A stretch of DNA of 64,000 nucleotides from Bacillus sp. UNC41MFS5 (GCF_000686805.1 NZ_JMLP01000019.1:1-64000); one strand, 5' to 3'; shown: positions 25,183-34,620, numbered from the stretch's first letter. Numbers and translations are program-made. Notes: a model not told the origin generated them from the letters alone.

Positions 25183-26124
25183 CTATTCTTTAACAGAACC
25201 GATCACTAACCCACTTGTAAAATATTTTTGCAAAAACGGATAGATTAATAATACTGGTATCGTAGAGACCACAATCTTAGCTGCATTCAGTGTTTGGTTT
25301 GAAATGGCTGCAACAGCTTTTAATTGTGACACATCCGTAATTTTAGTAACGTCAATGTTCAATTGTTGAATATACGTTTGCAGTGGATAGTTAGCAGCTT
25401 TGTTAATGTAAAGCAAACCACTAAAATAATCATTCCAATGCCCTACAATAGAAAAAAGTGAAATAGTTGCCAAAGCCGGCAGCGAAATGGGCAAGTAAAC
25501 TTTAAACAAAACTTTTAATTTTGTCGCACCATCCATAATAGCGGCTTCTTCCAACGATCCTGGAATACTCTTAAAAAAGTTCATTAATAAAATAACATTA
25601 AAAATCGGCACTGCCCCCGGTAAAATTAGTGACCAAATAGTATCAATCAAACCTAAGTTCTTTACAACTAGGAACGTTGGGATCATCCCACCGGAAAAGA
25701 GCATCGCGAAAATCAATAGATTCATATAAATATTTCTTGCACCAAATTCCCGTTTATTTTTAGACAACGGATAGGCCATTAAAATCGTTAACAACATGTT
25801 CAAAGAAGTCCCTAAAACAACTCTTTCCACAGAAATCATAAAGGAACGCCAAAATTGTGCATCTCCAAGTAAGACCTGATAAGAACTTACATTGAAATTA
25901 ACTGGCAACAAGCCAACCTCATTTGCTTGAGCCGCAACTCTGTCACTAAAAGAAATAGATACCATATTAAGTAAAGGTAACACGCATAGGGCCGTCATAA
26001 GCAATAGGATTGCCCAAATACATAAATCGGCGATCCGACTTCCAAAGGGTTTAGAACGTTTGGATTTTATCGACTCTTTCCCCCATACAACGGCAAACTG
26101 ACTGCCAACTGTTTTTGATTTCAT
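25183..26124 (-). CDS. CUT1 ABC permease, LplC/YtcP type
   Basis: 313 residues; six membrane segments after an N-terminal basic tail. EAA loop EEAAIMDGATKLKVLFKVYL contacts the ATPase. Typical ending FTSGLVIGSVKE. Second permease of the importer; starts 17 nt after the first. No ATPase gene lies in the locus, so a shared MsmX-type ATPase is expected. Confidence 0.92.
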   Translation of the reverse strand: MKSKTVGSQFAVVWGKESIKSKRSKPFGSRIADLCIWAILLLMTALCVLPLLNMVSISFSDRVAAQANEVGLLPVNFNVSSYQVLLGDAQFWRSFMISVERVVLGTSLNMLLTILMAYPLSKNKREFGARNIYMNLLIFAMLFSGGMIPTFLVVKNLGLIDTIWSLILPGAVPIFNVILLMNFFKSIPGSLEEAAIMDGATKLKVLFKVYLPISLPALATISLFSIVGHWNDYFSGLLYINKAANYPLQTYIQQLNIDVTKITDVSQLKAVAAISNQTLNAAKIVVSTIPVLLIYPFLQKYFTSGLVIGSVKE

Positions 26125-26141
26125 TGACTCTTTCTCCCCTT

Positions 26142-27032
26142 TTAAAAGATCCGCATGTTTGCAAGTTTCTTGGACAATTGGTTAGCTGATAAAATTAATA
26201 CGCAACTTACGATTGATTTCAATAAGCCAATTGCCGTTGCAAAACTGTATTGTTGTCCTAACAGACCTACACGGTACACATAAGTGTCAATAACATCCCC
26301 GGTTTCATACACAATAGGATTATATAAGGCAAAGATTTGGTCAAAACCAGCGTTTAGAATGTTTCCCAAATTCAGTGCTGTAATCAGCATAATAGTTGGC
26401 AAAATCCCTGGTAAAGTGACATGCAGTAATTGCTTATAGCGATTAGCACCATCAATTGAGGATGCCTCATAAAGACCAGGGTCAATCCCTGTTAATGCGG
26501 CTAAATAAACAATCGCACCATAACCAAAGCCTTTCCACACATCAGTTGATATAATGATACTTCTAAACCACTCATTGCTTCCTAGAAACAAAATCGGGTC
26601 ATGTCCTAGTGCCTGTAAAAAGTTATTCACTGGTCCATGGTAGTCAAAGATGTTAATGAATACTGCAGCCAAGACCGCCCAAGATAAGAAGTTAGGTAAA
26701 TAAACAATGGTTTGGATGGATTTTTTTGCCCATTTCAATCTAATTTCGTTTAGCAATAGAGCAAAAATAATAGGTACCAGCGTTCCTAGAATAATCTTAC
26801 CAACCGCAATCACAACGGTATTCCTTAATATCTTCATACTATCCGGAATTTCCAGCATGTATTTAAAGTTTTCCAAACCGACCCAGTTTGATCCTAAAAT
26901 ACCTTTAGCCGGGACATAATCTTCAAACGCCATGATAATCCCAACCATTGGTATAAAACTGAAAATAATTAAAAAAATCATGCCCGGTGCCATCAAGAGA
27001 TGATACTCCAGTTGCCCTCCACGTTTTTTCAT
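26142..27032 (-). CDS. CUT1 ABC permease, LplB type
   Basis: 296 residues; six membrane segments; EAA loop YEASSIDGANRYKQLLHVTL. N-terminal MIFLIIFSFIPMVGIIMAFED is typical of LplB/YteP proteins. Pairs with the LplC-type permease and the large binding protein to import what are probably isomalto-oligosaccharides or cyclodextrans (inferred from the neighbouring GH66, GH13 and glucokinase genes). Confidence 0.92.
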   Translation of the reverse strand: MKKRGGQLEYHLLMAPGMIFLIIFSFIPMVGIIMAFEDYVPAKGILGSNWVGLENFKYMLEIPDSMKILRNTVVIAVGKIILGTLVPIIFALLLNEIRLKWAKKSIQTIVYLPNFLSWAVLAAVFINIFDYHGPVNNFLQALGHDPILFLGSNEWFRSIIISTDVWKGFGYGAIVYLAALTGIDPGLYEASSIDGANRYKQLLHVTLPGILPTIMLITALNLGNILNAGFDQIFALYNPIVYETGDVIDTYVYRVGLLGQQYSFATAIGLLKSIVSCVLILSANQLSKKLANMRIF

Positions 27033-27067
27033 TTCACATGCTACCTTCTTTCAAGTATAAATTGTAT

Positions 27068-27100
27068 AAATGGGTACAAATTTTTTATTTGTACCCATTT
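27068..27100 (-). terminator. Stem-loop between binding protein and permease genes
   Basis: Perfect 13-bp arms AAATGGGTACAAA / TTTGTACCCATTT, 5 nt after the binding-protein stop. No T-run follows on the minus strand, so it more likely protects the upstream message and lets the binding protein be made in excess over the permeases. Confidence 0.65.
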
Positions 27101-27104
27101 GGTT

Positions 27105-28757
27105 TTATTTTTCTTTAATGGCATCAGATACTTCTTTTGTAATATCACTACCACCTGTTTTCTTCCAGTTTTCAACAAACTTGTCGAAATAATCTAAGTC
27201 CTTTTCTCCAGTCACAATCTTCAAGAATGCTTCATCCTCTAATTTCGTTAAGTTTGCCCATTTCAATTTCATACTCTTCGTCTGACCAAAGAAAACAGGA
27301 TCTACTTCATTAATCTTAGTTTCAGACATTAACTTTCCAGCTACCATTCTAGATTTATAGGCACTCCATTGGTTTGCATCTGATTTCGCGGGATCTTCTA
27401 AATAACCTGTGATCTTTTGATAGGATGATTGATCATCAAGCGATAAGGTATTTGGTTGTTTTTTACCTTCAATTGCTGCATTAATATTTTGATACATTTG
27501 TGCGGTTGCATCATTAAAGTTAACCATGATATTTACTGGTGCCCCACGGTCACCACCAAATTTAATAAAATCTACGACAGGCTGATAATTTCTATCTTCT
27601 TGGCGTAACTTATCATCTAATGCACTAACTAATTTTGGTAGAACTTCTGGATGTTTAAAACCTTTTCTTACCACATAGAATTCAGAGGCAGGATTTTGTG
27701 TATAAGCTGTGATTGAACCGCTACCATCTTTAGAGATAATGTATGGTGCCCAATCTGCCTTAGGATTCTTCTGTTTTGCAGAGTTCAATGGATAGTCGGG
27801 TGTCCACCAAGGACCAAAGTACGCACCAGTTTGACCACCAATAATCAAATCTTCAATGCTTTTACGGACAGCTAACTGTGGATCAATCAGACCTTTTTTG
27901 TACCAATCTGCTAGTTTACCTAATCCTTGTTTGGTTTCATCGGTAATAGATCCATACACTACCTTGCCATCTTGTTCAATCCATTGACGAGGGAAAGAAT
28001 TATAGGTTTGAAGGATATTATCAGCTTGGAACAACGATCCATACATCCCTCCAATGCTAGGAGATAATGCTAAACCAACCGTTTTTCCTTTACCGTTTCC
28101 ACCCGGATCTTTTTGAATAAATTCTGTTATAACTTTTTCCATATCATCAACAGTCTTAGGTGCTTCTAAACCAAGCTTATCCAACCAATCTTTACGTAAC
28201 CAAAGCATAGTTGGAATATTAGCATTAGAAGTAGAAGGTAATGCCATTAATTTCCCTTCAATTGTTGCTGCTTCTAATGCACGACCATCGTAGGAATCAT
28301 ACATTTTTTTAACATAATCAGATGCACTTGATTTATAAACATCTGATAAATCGGCAACCAAGTCATTGTCGACCAATTGACGTAATGTTGTCGCATCAAC
28401 AGCCATAATATCAGGTATATCTCCTGACGCAACTGCCATTGAAACCTTCTGCTTGTACGCATCTCCATCTTGAGCTTCAAACTTATCTTTACTTTGAATA
28501 TTAAGCGTTTCCTTTAAGTAACTTGTATAAGCATTGTCTTCATACGTTTGCCCAGGAGGTAATTTGGCAATACCTGGAGTAGCCTTTCCAACGGTATAAG
28601 TAACAGTTTCTTTATATTTCCCGAAAGGTTTTAGTTCCTCTTTAGTTGCCACGGTTTTTGTTTGTGTATCTTCCGAGGCGTTTGAGCCTACTGAACATCC
28701 TGCCAAAATGCCAAATGACATCATCGTTACAGCAGCAATTGAGAAAATTTTCTTCAT
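27105..28757 (-). CDS. LplA/YtcQ-type solute-binding lipoprotein
   Basis: About 550 residues from ATG 28757 (GGAGGG upstream; the longer frame starts unconvincingly). Lipobox GILAGC (Cys21). Large CUT1 binding protein features: SMAVASGDIPDIMAVDATTL, WLRKDWLDKLGLEAPKT, GGQTGAYFGPWWTPDY. First gene of the transport operon, preceded by a cre site and GGTGT elements. Proposed ligand: alpha-1,6 glucooligosaccharides; sequence alone does not prove it. Confidence 0.92.
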   Translation of the reverse strand: MKKIFSIAAVTMMSFGILAGCSVGSNASEDTQTKTVATKEELKPFGKYKETVTYTVGKATPGIAKLPPGQTYEDNAYTSYLKETLNIQSKDKFEAQDGDAYKQKVSMAVASGDIPDIMAVDATTLRQLVDNDLVADLSDVYKSSASDYVKKMYDSYDGRALEAATIEGKLMALPSTSNANIPTMLWLRKDWLDKLGLEAPKTVDDMEKVITEFIQKDPGGNGKGKTVGLALSPSIGGMYGSLFQADNILQTYNSFPRQWIEQDGKVVYGSITDETKQGLGKLADWYKKGLIDPQLAVRKSIEDLIIGGQTGAYFGPWWTPDYPLNSAKQKNPKADWAPYIISKDGSGSITAYTQNPASEFYVVRKGFKHPEVLPKLVSALDDKLRQEDRNYQPVVDFIKFGGDRGAPVNIMVNFNDATAQMYQNINAAIEGKKQPNTLSLDDQSSYQKITGYLEDPAKSDANQWSAYKSRMVAGKLMSETKINEVDPVFFGQTKSMKLKWANLTKLEDEAFLKIVTGEKDLDYFDKFVENWKKTGGSDITKEVSDAIKEK

Positions 28758-28985
28758 GAATGTTCCCTCCAAATTTTTAGGTTTATCATTTTTTTCAATG
28801 CATTTAACCAGAATCATAATTTCATAGCTAAGGCTTTCTACAACGATAAATCTAATAGAATATTGTTCTGTAAATACAACGCTTACAAAGCAAAAAAATT
28901 AATTAGTACAATTAAACTGTTACGATTTCTTCATTTTTCCCCCTTATTTATTTATAAGTTTATTATGATTCTAAAGCCCCTTTCT

Positions 28986-28999
28986 AGAAACCGTTTCCA
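28986..28999. promoter_or_regulatory. cre-like site upstream of the importer operon
   Basis: AGAAACCGTTTCCA, one mismatch (first T) from the cre consensus. Sits 11 nt before a GGTGTCTTATATT element; the GH66 promoter shows the same order and spacing. Confidence 0.65.
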
Positions 29000-29009
29000 T
29001 TACTAGGAT

Positions 29010-29098
29010 GGTGTCTTATATTACAAATATCTCACCACCGATTTCCTGCAGATTGATAAGGTGTTTTATATTGTTATTAAAGAGAGATAAATTACACC
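29010..29098. promoter_or_regulatory. GGTGT-type activator sites upstream of the importer operon
   Basis: GGTGTCTTATATT (29010-29022), GGTGTTTTATATT (29060-29072) and, inverted, GGTGTAATTTATCTCTC (29082-29098). The first two are 50 bp apart. The third ends in the same ATCTCTC as in the GH66 promoter. Candidate YesN-like regulator sites. Between 29100 and 29519 I see no gene; weak minus-strand fragments there were rejected. Confidence 0.6.
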
Positions 29099-29519
29099 AT
29101 TTTTGAAATTTGTTTAAAAATTTTTCTTGTTTTACAATTTGATATTATTCATCTAATAGTTTAGAACGATTTATACACAGTGAACTTCTCAAACGTAGAA
29201 ACACATTACCAAGGCCGAGTAAACAGTATGATTTATACTCTAACAGCAGTAAGGATTGGTTTACCGCTCAAACAGTATATTTATATCGGCGAATAGCATG
29301 TATGGTCACAACCCCATAACCATATCTTTCTACTAGGTGCCGAATATTTGGTTTCAGTTTTTGATTAAAAGGATAATCAGACAGGTTTACCCCTATACCA
29401 AGCCTGTTTGTATGCTGCCGATTTTACTTCAAATCGTGTTGTAATATCATCAGTATATAATTGTTCCCATAGAAACAGATTTCATTGTACAATGACTTTA
29501 ATGAAATGGAGGTTATGAA

Positions 29520-29762
29520 ATGAAAAAAGTGATTATTTATTCGCAAGAAACATGCCCGCCTTGCCATGCGGAAAAATTATGGTTTAAGGAAAATGGGATT
29601 GAGTTTGAAGAGAGAGACATCCGGAAAAATGATCAATTTCTGCATGAACTAATTGGACTTGGTGCAGCAGCTACACCAGCAACCGTTATAAAAGATGGGG
29701 ATAATGAAGAAGTAATCCTAGGATTTGATCAAGCGAAATTGGCTGAAATATTAGGGATATAA
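29520..29762 (+). CDS. Glutaredoxin-like small redox protein
   Basis: 80 residues. Thioredoxin-fold start KKVIIYSQETCPPCHAEKLW with CPPC redox motif (C12, C15), and the cis-proline loop AAATPATVI. GGAGGT is 6 nt before ATG. A cytosolic thiol-disulfide exchange protein; the partner may be bacillithiol-linked (bacilliredoxin-like function), but this is inference. Followed by a strong bidirectional terminator shared with nat. Confidence 0.88.
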   Translation: MKKVIIYSQETCPPCHAEKLWFKENGIEFEERDIRKNDQFLHELIGLGAAATPATVIKDGDNEEVILGFDQAKLAEILGI

Positions 29763-29808
29763 TGTATGTCAAACGGCATGATATTTGAAATCATACCTTC
29801 ATGAAACT

Positions 29809-29847
29809 AAAATGGCGAACAGTGACTGTCACTGTTCGCCATTTTTT
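29809..29847. terminator. Bidirectional terminator between glutaredoxin and nat
   Basis: Perfect stem AATGGCGAACAGTGA / TCACTGTTCGCCATT, loop CTG, with an A-run at the left and a T-run at the right, so it works for both converging genes. Confidence 0.92.
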
Positions 29848-30619
29848 ACAGCCCAAACTGTTGCTTTGCAAGCTCTTTAAATTTCTTGTTATCAATGGTC
29901 TCTTTAGATAGAATTCCATCTGCCCATTGGGTAAAGGTGGTATCGGTTAGGGTGATATTTCCGTTTTTGGTTAGTCGAGTGATTAATGGATGTTTGTTAA
30001 ATGAAGATTTCGGGTCTTCGGCAATAATCGATTGGATTTCATTCAAATTCGCATCTTCAATAGATTTCCGCGAATCAAAAGCATAACCTATTTTCCACTC
30101 CGTATCTTTATGCTTTAATTTCATTTCTAAACAATAATCCCCAAGTTCATGATTTACTTTTTTAATTCTAAACTCTCCATTATCAGAAGAGATGGTCTCA
30201 CCCGATAAAGGTACAGGTTTTAACGGTAAATTCCCTCCAAATCCGGTGTCAACTAAATATGTTTGTCCCTTGTGATTTAAAAGCACCGTTACATGTGTCC
30301 TTCCAAGTTGAATATACTCTTTGGCAGCATGATTATAAACAACACCGTCTGTTAGGACTGCGTTAAAGCCATTTTCTATGAGGTAGAAATAGAAAAGCGG
30401 ATTTAATTCGTAACAAAGTCCGCCTTCATTTCTTTCCACTACTTTGTTGATTAAATTTTCCTTTGTAATCCTACCAGTTTTGTTTTCAATGATTGATAAA
30501 TTTTCAAAGGGAATGGTTTGTGCTGTTTTCTCAAGAATCTCTGGTAACTTTTCAAAGGTAATTATTTCATTATTCGGCATGCCTATTCTTTTATGAAATA
30601 ACGGCGTCAGGTTTTGCAT
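29846..30619 (-). CDS. nat: Arylamine N-acetyltransferase
   Basis: 257 residues from ATG 30619 (GGGAGGAG upstream). Catalytic triad C69 (ERNEGGLCYELN), H109 (GRTHVTVLL) and D124 (LVDTGFGG), plus the N-terminal TIPFENLSI motif. Transfers acetyl from acetyl-CoA to arylamines and hydrazines in the cytosol; detoxification role probable. Single gene, terminated with the convergent glutaredoxin gene. Confidence 0.92.
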   Translation of the reverse strand: MQNLTPLFHKRIGMPNNEIITFEKLPEILEKTAQTIPFENLSIIENKTGRITKENLINKVVERNEGGLCYELNPLFYFYLIENGFNAVLTDGVVYNHAAKEYIQLGRTHVTVLLNHKGQTYLVDTGFGGNLPLKPVPLSGETISSDNGEFRIKKVNHELGDYCLEMKLKHKDTEWKIGYAFDSRKSIEDANLNEIQSIIAEDPKSSFNKHPLITRLTKNGNITLTDTTFTQWADGILSKETIDNKKFKELAKQQFGL

Positions 30620-30670
30620 TACTACTCCTCCCAGCACTTTCTTTGCACTCCATAGCTCATTTACTGACCA

Positions 30671-32971
30671 CTAGAAACGGCCCTGTTGGACTCTATCCAA
30701 TAACAAGTCCGATGGTGCACTCGCATATAAATACAATCGATGCATGGGTCTTGTCATGGCTACATATAACAATTTTATGTCTAACTCTTCGTCACTGTAC
30801 GATTCTTCCAGAGTAACAATCAGAACGGCATCAAATTCTAATCCTTTTGAAAGGTGCGAAGGTAAGATCACAATGCAGCCCTTTTTCATATCTTCTTTTT
30901 CTTCTAATAGCTGTATTGGAAGATTGCTATTTTCCAGCATTTTATGTATACGTAAGCACTCTTTGTCAGTTCTGCCAATAATCGCAATCGAGTTCAACTC
31001 TTCCTTTTTGATCAACTGAATATCATCTTCGAGGATTTGTTTTACTTGTTCCAAATTGGCAGGATTTATTTTCGTAAAACGGGGTTTGTCTCCATGACGA
31101 ATGACTGGTTCAACTTTTGGCAAGTTTTGATCCATAATTGATAGAATGTCGTTCGCCAACTGCATGATTTCGACCGTCGTTCGATAACTCTTTTGTAAAG
31201 ATTGATAATTTGCATTTGGAAAAACATCCCTCAATAACGGTTCCCAGCTTTTTAACCCTCGATATGAATGAATTCCTTGGGCTAAATCTCCCACGATCGT
31301 AAACAATTCTGTTTCAAAGCCTTCTCTAAGTGCGGCAAATTGGAAATAGCTATAGTCCTGTGCTTCATCAATGAAAACGCTCTTCATTTTATATGGTTCT
31401 TCGATTCCTTCTAATTTTGCCTTCATATAAAATAACGGGGCGAAATCCTCAAGTTCTAGGGCATTTTTATCAAAATTCCTTTGACAATATTTACTTAACG
31501 CTCTGCATTCTTTCTCTGAAAGCGTATTTGAATACTTTTGTAAAAGTTCAGGCGAAGTCATCAGTTCCTTGTATAAAGAAAAAATATCTTTTTTTACAAA
31601 AGGAGCCATATAATTTTTTATCGCGACCTTCGACTCTTTCTCCACAGAACTGATTCTTCTTTCTTTTGAATCCATGAAACTGACTACTTTTTCCTTTCTT
31701 TTTTCTGATTCCAGCCGGCTCCTAAAAAGAAGCTTTTCTAAAGCATCGTCATATTTGCTATTAATTTTAGAAAGAATCAACGATTTTTTTAATCTTAGAT
31801 CATTTGTTAATATATTTTTAATTTTATCCAGTCTCTTATAGATAGGTAAGTATTGAAATTCTTGTATAAATAGTTTTTTGAGTTTCGCCCCTCTTATAAG
31901 GCGAGATTTTTCAATGATAAAATCCTCGGAAGGTGCCAAATTAAACTCAATTTCTTTTAAATAATGGTCGATTACTTCCTTAAATTCCAGTGATCCTTTA
32001 TAACTGGAAACCCATTGAATCATATTTGATTTTTCGTTTCCATTAATGAGCGCCATTAATTTTGAATTAGGAGATATTAATTTCATTTTCTTCCCTAAAC
32101 ACTTGCTCATAAATTCAATATAAGTCGTTTGTTTAATCTTGTTTACCCCTAGATCAGGGAGAACCGCGGAAATATAATCGATAAATAATTTATTAGGTGC
32201 AAGAATCATTAATTTTTCTGGAGGAAATCGATATCCAGATGAGTATAGAAAGTAGGAAATTCGATGGAGAGCAATGGTTGTTTTTCCACTTCCAGCAGCT
32301 CCTTGAACGATAATGGGATGTTTAAGAGAGGCTCTAATTACTTCATTTTGCTCATTTTGGATGGTCGCAACAATCTCGGTTAAGCGATTGTCTGCTTTTC
32401 CTGATAAGGATTTCTGCAATAATTCATCATGAGTGGTTAAATCGATATCTCTAATGTCTTTTAAAAATCCATTTTCGATTTCGTACTGCCGCTTTAGCGA
32501 TAAATACCCACTTTGTGTTTCCCCATAGGCCTCATACGTTACATCCCCAAGACGACCATCATAGTAAACATTGGCAATTGGAGACCGCCAATCGACAATA
32601 ATGGGGATCTGATTGACACGGTCAAACAGGGAGGCTTTTCCAATATATAAAATCTCTTCGTTGCTGTCACCACTGCTTGTAAAATTGATTCGAGAAAAGT
32701 ACGGTTTGCCGATGACGCTCTCTAACCTTTCCAATTCACTCTCAGCTAATTCTAAAAATTGAGCATTCGTCAGTAAGGTCATGTAGCTTAAACTACTATC
32801 AGACGTATCCAGTTCCGCAAAGGCTTCTTTCAAATTCTCAACAAACTGTTCTTTATTCCCCTTTGACATTTCCAAAACGCTTTTAATATATTCCTTCGTA
32901 AACTCTAAGCGCTCCACTTCTTCTTGATAATCTTTATGTTCCCGAACTGATTTTTGTTTGTTTGAACTCAT
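30671..32971 (-). CDS. helD: HelD-like RNA polymerase-recycling ATPase (UvrD superfamily)
   Basis: 766 residues, near B. subtilis HelD length. N-terminal coiled coil (about 1-90), SF1 Walker A GAAGSGKTT (224-232), Walker B SVFIDEAQDYSYFQ, motif IV region LQKSYRTTVEIMQLAN, motif VI VAMTRPMHRLYLYAS. A large helical insertion lies between motifs I and II. HelD binds RNA polymerase core, opens its clamps and releases stalled DNA and RNA. The short spacing to nat does not imply a shared job. Confidence 0.9.
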   Translation of the reverse strand: MSSNKQKSVREHKDYQEEVERLEFTKEYIKSVLEMSKGNKEQFVENLKEAFAELDTSDSSLSYMTLLTNAQFLELAESELERLESVIGKPYFSRINFTSSGDSNEEILYIGKASLFDRVNQIPIIVDWRSPIANVYYDGRLGDVTYEAYGETQSGYLSLKRQYEIENGFLKDIRDIDLTTHDELLQKSLSGKADNRLTEIVATIQNEQNEVIRASLKHPIIVQGAAGSGKTTIALHRISYFLYSSGYRFPPEKLMILAPNKLFIDYISAVLPDLGVNKIKQTTYIEFMSKCLGKKMKLISPNSKLMALINGNEKSNMIQWVSSYKGSLEFKEVIDHYLKEIEFNLAPSEDFIIEKSRLIRGAKLKKLFIQEFQYLPIYKRLDKIKNILTNDLRLKKSLILSKINSKYDDALEKLLFRSRLESEKRKEKVVSFMDSKERRISSVEKESKVAIKNYMAPFVKKDIFSLYKELMTSPELLQKYSNTLSEKECRALSKYCQRNFDKNALELEDFAPLFYMKAKLEGIEEPYKMKSVFIDEAQDYSYFQFAALREGFETELFTIVGDLAQGIHSYRGLKSWEPLLRDVFPNANYQSLQKSYRTTVEIMQLANDILSIMDQNLPKVEPVIRHGDKPRFTKINPANLEQVKQILEDDIQLIKKEELNSIAIIGRTDKECLRIHKMLENSNLPIQLLEEKEDMKKGCIVILPSHLSKGLEFDAVLIVTLEESYSDEELDIKLLYVAMTRPMHRLYLYASAPSDLLLDRVQQGRF

Positions 32972-33026
32972 TCTGTTAATCCGTCACCTCTCTCTATAGA
33001 GTTTATAGGGGTGGAACACGCACAAA

Positions 33027-33060
33027 AAGAAACATCTACAATTTTTTTGCAGATGCTTTC
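33027..33060 (-). terminator. Terminator after the small membrane gene
   Basis: On the minus strand a AGCATCTGCA / TGTAGATGTT stem (some mispairs) is followed by TCTTTTTG. Confidence 0.5.
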
Positions 33061-33115
33061 TTTCACAATGGAGTTATATTTTACCATTTGGCAAGTGATA
33101 ATACAATATTCTTGT

Positions 33116-33301
33116 TTACCCTTTGAAATAAAGTAAAGCAATGAGGAAAAGAATCAATCCTATTAAAAAAATAGGACCAAGACCTGTACTGTATACAAAG
33201 TAAATTCTAATATGAAGAAGCGCATGAATAATAAGAATGGCCAGCAAGCAAACCAGCAATACAATGGTTAACTGCACATTTTTATTTCGATTTCGATTCA
33301 A
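33116..33301 (-). CDS. Small two-helix membrane protein
   Basis: 61 residues from TTG 33301, with GGGAG 8 nt upstream. Basic N-terminus (NRNRNKN), TM1 QLTIVLLVCLLAILIIHALL and TM2 LGPIFLIGLILFLIALLYF. No family recognised; the composition and ribosome site support a real gene. Located between HelD and the SPFH gene. Confidence 0.65.
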   Translation of the reverse strand: MNRNRNKNVQLTIVLLVCLLAILIIHALLHIRIYFVYSTGLGPIFLIGLILFLIALLYFKG

Positions 33302-33456
33302 CGAATTTGCTCCCTTCTAGAGCTTTACAGGGACACTAAATGAACAAATAGTTTTTTATATAAATATTTTACATGAGCTTGAAATATTCCTTTCGACCCT
33401 CCCCTGCAAAGTTTTCTTAAATATAAAAAATCCCCACTTTTTACAACTGAATATGA

Positions 33457-33484
33457 TATAATTGTGATATCACTTTTATATCAC
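33457..33484 (+). promoter_or_regulatory. Promoter and operator of the SPFH operon
   Basis: -10 TATAAT (33457-33462) is followed by GTGATAT and ATATCAC (33464-33484), an inverted repeat whose left half is also the palindrome GTGATATCAC. Could be bound by the ribbon-helix-helix protein encoded second in the operon. Confidence 0.5.
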
Positions 33485-33507
33485 TTATTCATGATGGAGG
33501 GAACGAA

Positions 33508-34365
33508 ATGAAGGAAAAATCAATTATTAAAATGAATGGGTTTGCTGCACTGGTCATAGCACTATTTTGTATTGGATTTGGCATCTTTTTAATCGTTACT
33601 GGAACGATAACGGAGAAAATAACTGGTGGAATCGTCATAATTCTAGGATTGATCATTGCAACAAGTTTGACGATTGTTCAGCCAAACGAGGCAAAAGTTT
33701 TAACTTTCTTTGGTACTTATCTTGGTGTCATCCGGGACCAAGGATTATGGGCCACCATCCCATTTACGTTCAAAAGAAGTGTATCCTTACGAGTAACAAA
33801 CTTTAACAGCGAGAGACTAAAAGTAAATGATTTAGAAGGAAATCCGATTGAAATTGCCGCTGTTGTTGTGTATAAAGTGAGGGATGCAGCAAAAGCATTG
33901 TATGACGTTGAAAACTATAATAAATTCATCCAAATTCAAAGTGAAACCGGTCTTCGTCATATTGCGAGCAGATATGCCTATGATTCATTCGATCATGCTG
34001 AAAACCCATTAACCCTTCGTCAGAATAGCGATGAAGTCGCAGATGTGCTTATGTATGATTTACAAAAAAGACTAGATGTTGCTGGGGTGGATGTCATCGA
34101 AGCTCGGATTATGCATCTAGCCTATTCTTCTGAAATTGCTTCCGCCATGCTGCAAAGACAACAAGCGCAAGCCGTATTATCTGCTCGAAAAGTGATTGTC
34201 GACGGTGCCGTAGGGCTTGTAAAAGCTGCAATTGACCAACTAGCAGAGCAAGAAATTGTTGAACTGGATGAAGAGAAAAAAGCGCAGATGGTCAATAACC
34301 TGATGGTCGCCATTGTCTCTGAAAAGGGAACGCAGCCCATTATCAATACAGGAAGCATCTATTAA
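33508..34365 (+). CDS. SPFH/Band 7 domain membrane protein
   Basis: 285 residues. Two N-terminal hydrophobic segments (about 10-27, 33-51) then an SPFH domain: IVQPNEAKVLTFFGTYLGVI, LKVNDLEGNPIEIAAVVVYK, RHIASRYAYDSF, and the C-terminal QQAQAVLSARKVIVDGAV helix. Stomatin/prohibitin-like scaffolds form membrane microdomains. Followed after 13 nt by a short ribbon-helix-helix gene, an arrangement that I recall in other Bacilli. Confidence 0.9.
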   Translation: MKEKSIIKMNGFAALVIALFCIGFGIFLIVTGTITEKITGGIVIILGLIIATSLTIVQPNEAKVLTFFGTYLGVIRDQGLWATIPFTFKRSVSLRVTNFNSERLKVNDLEGNPIEIAAVVVYKVRDAAKALYDVENYNKFIQIQSETGLRHIASRYAYDSFDHAENPLTLRQNSDEVADVLMYDLQKRLDVAGVDVIEARIMHLAYSSEIASAMLQRQQAQAVLSARKVIVDGAVGLVKAAIDQLAEQEIVELDEEKKAQMVNNLMVAIVSEKGTQPIINTGSIY

Positions 34366-34378
34366 GGTTGTGTATTAA

Positions 34379-34534
34379 ATGAGCAAACGAAAATCATTTC
34401 CGCTTCGGATTGACCCGAAGTTATATGAAGTGCTGGAAAAATGGGCAGATGATGAAATAAGAAGTGTCAACGCCCAAATCGAAGTCATCCTAAAAGAAGC
34501 CGCTAAAAAGGCCGGAAGATTGAAAAAAGAATAG
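34379..34534 (+). CDS. Ribbon-helix-helix (Arc-like) DNA-binding protein
   Basis: 51 residues. N-terminal [20 protein letters not shown] is an Arc/MetJ-type strand-helix, followed by [20 protein letters not shown], the second helix. Such dimers bind palindromes; the operator before the SPFH gene (33464-33484) is the obvious candidate. The ribosome site is weak (AAGGTTG), suggesting translational coupling to the SPFH gene 13 nt upstream. No toxin partner is visible, so a TA role is not proposed. Confidence 0.8.
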   Translation: MSKRKSFPLRIDPKLYEVLEKWADDEIRSVNAQIEVILKEAAKKAGRLKKE

Positions 34535-34620
34535 ATGCCATATGGACATTTCCCATTGGCCTCTAAATGAGTTAGTTACGACTACTAGGACCGGGCCCAT
34601 GGTCTTCTTTGGTCGAAAAA

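Noticed and set aside
29270..29470. Minus-strand fragments in two frames (DDITTRFEVKSAAYKQ and IRHLVERYGYGVVTIHAI) that might be a gene remnant
   Set aside because: Short, interrupted by stops, no ribosome site and no family recognised; could be chance. A translated search would decide.
34379..34534. Antitoxin of a type II toxin-antitoxin pair
   Set aside because: The RHH fold fits an antitoxin, but no small toxin gene flanks it; the partner is an SPFH membrane protein.
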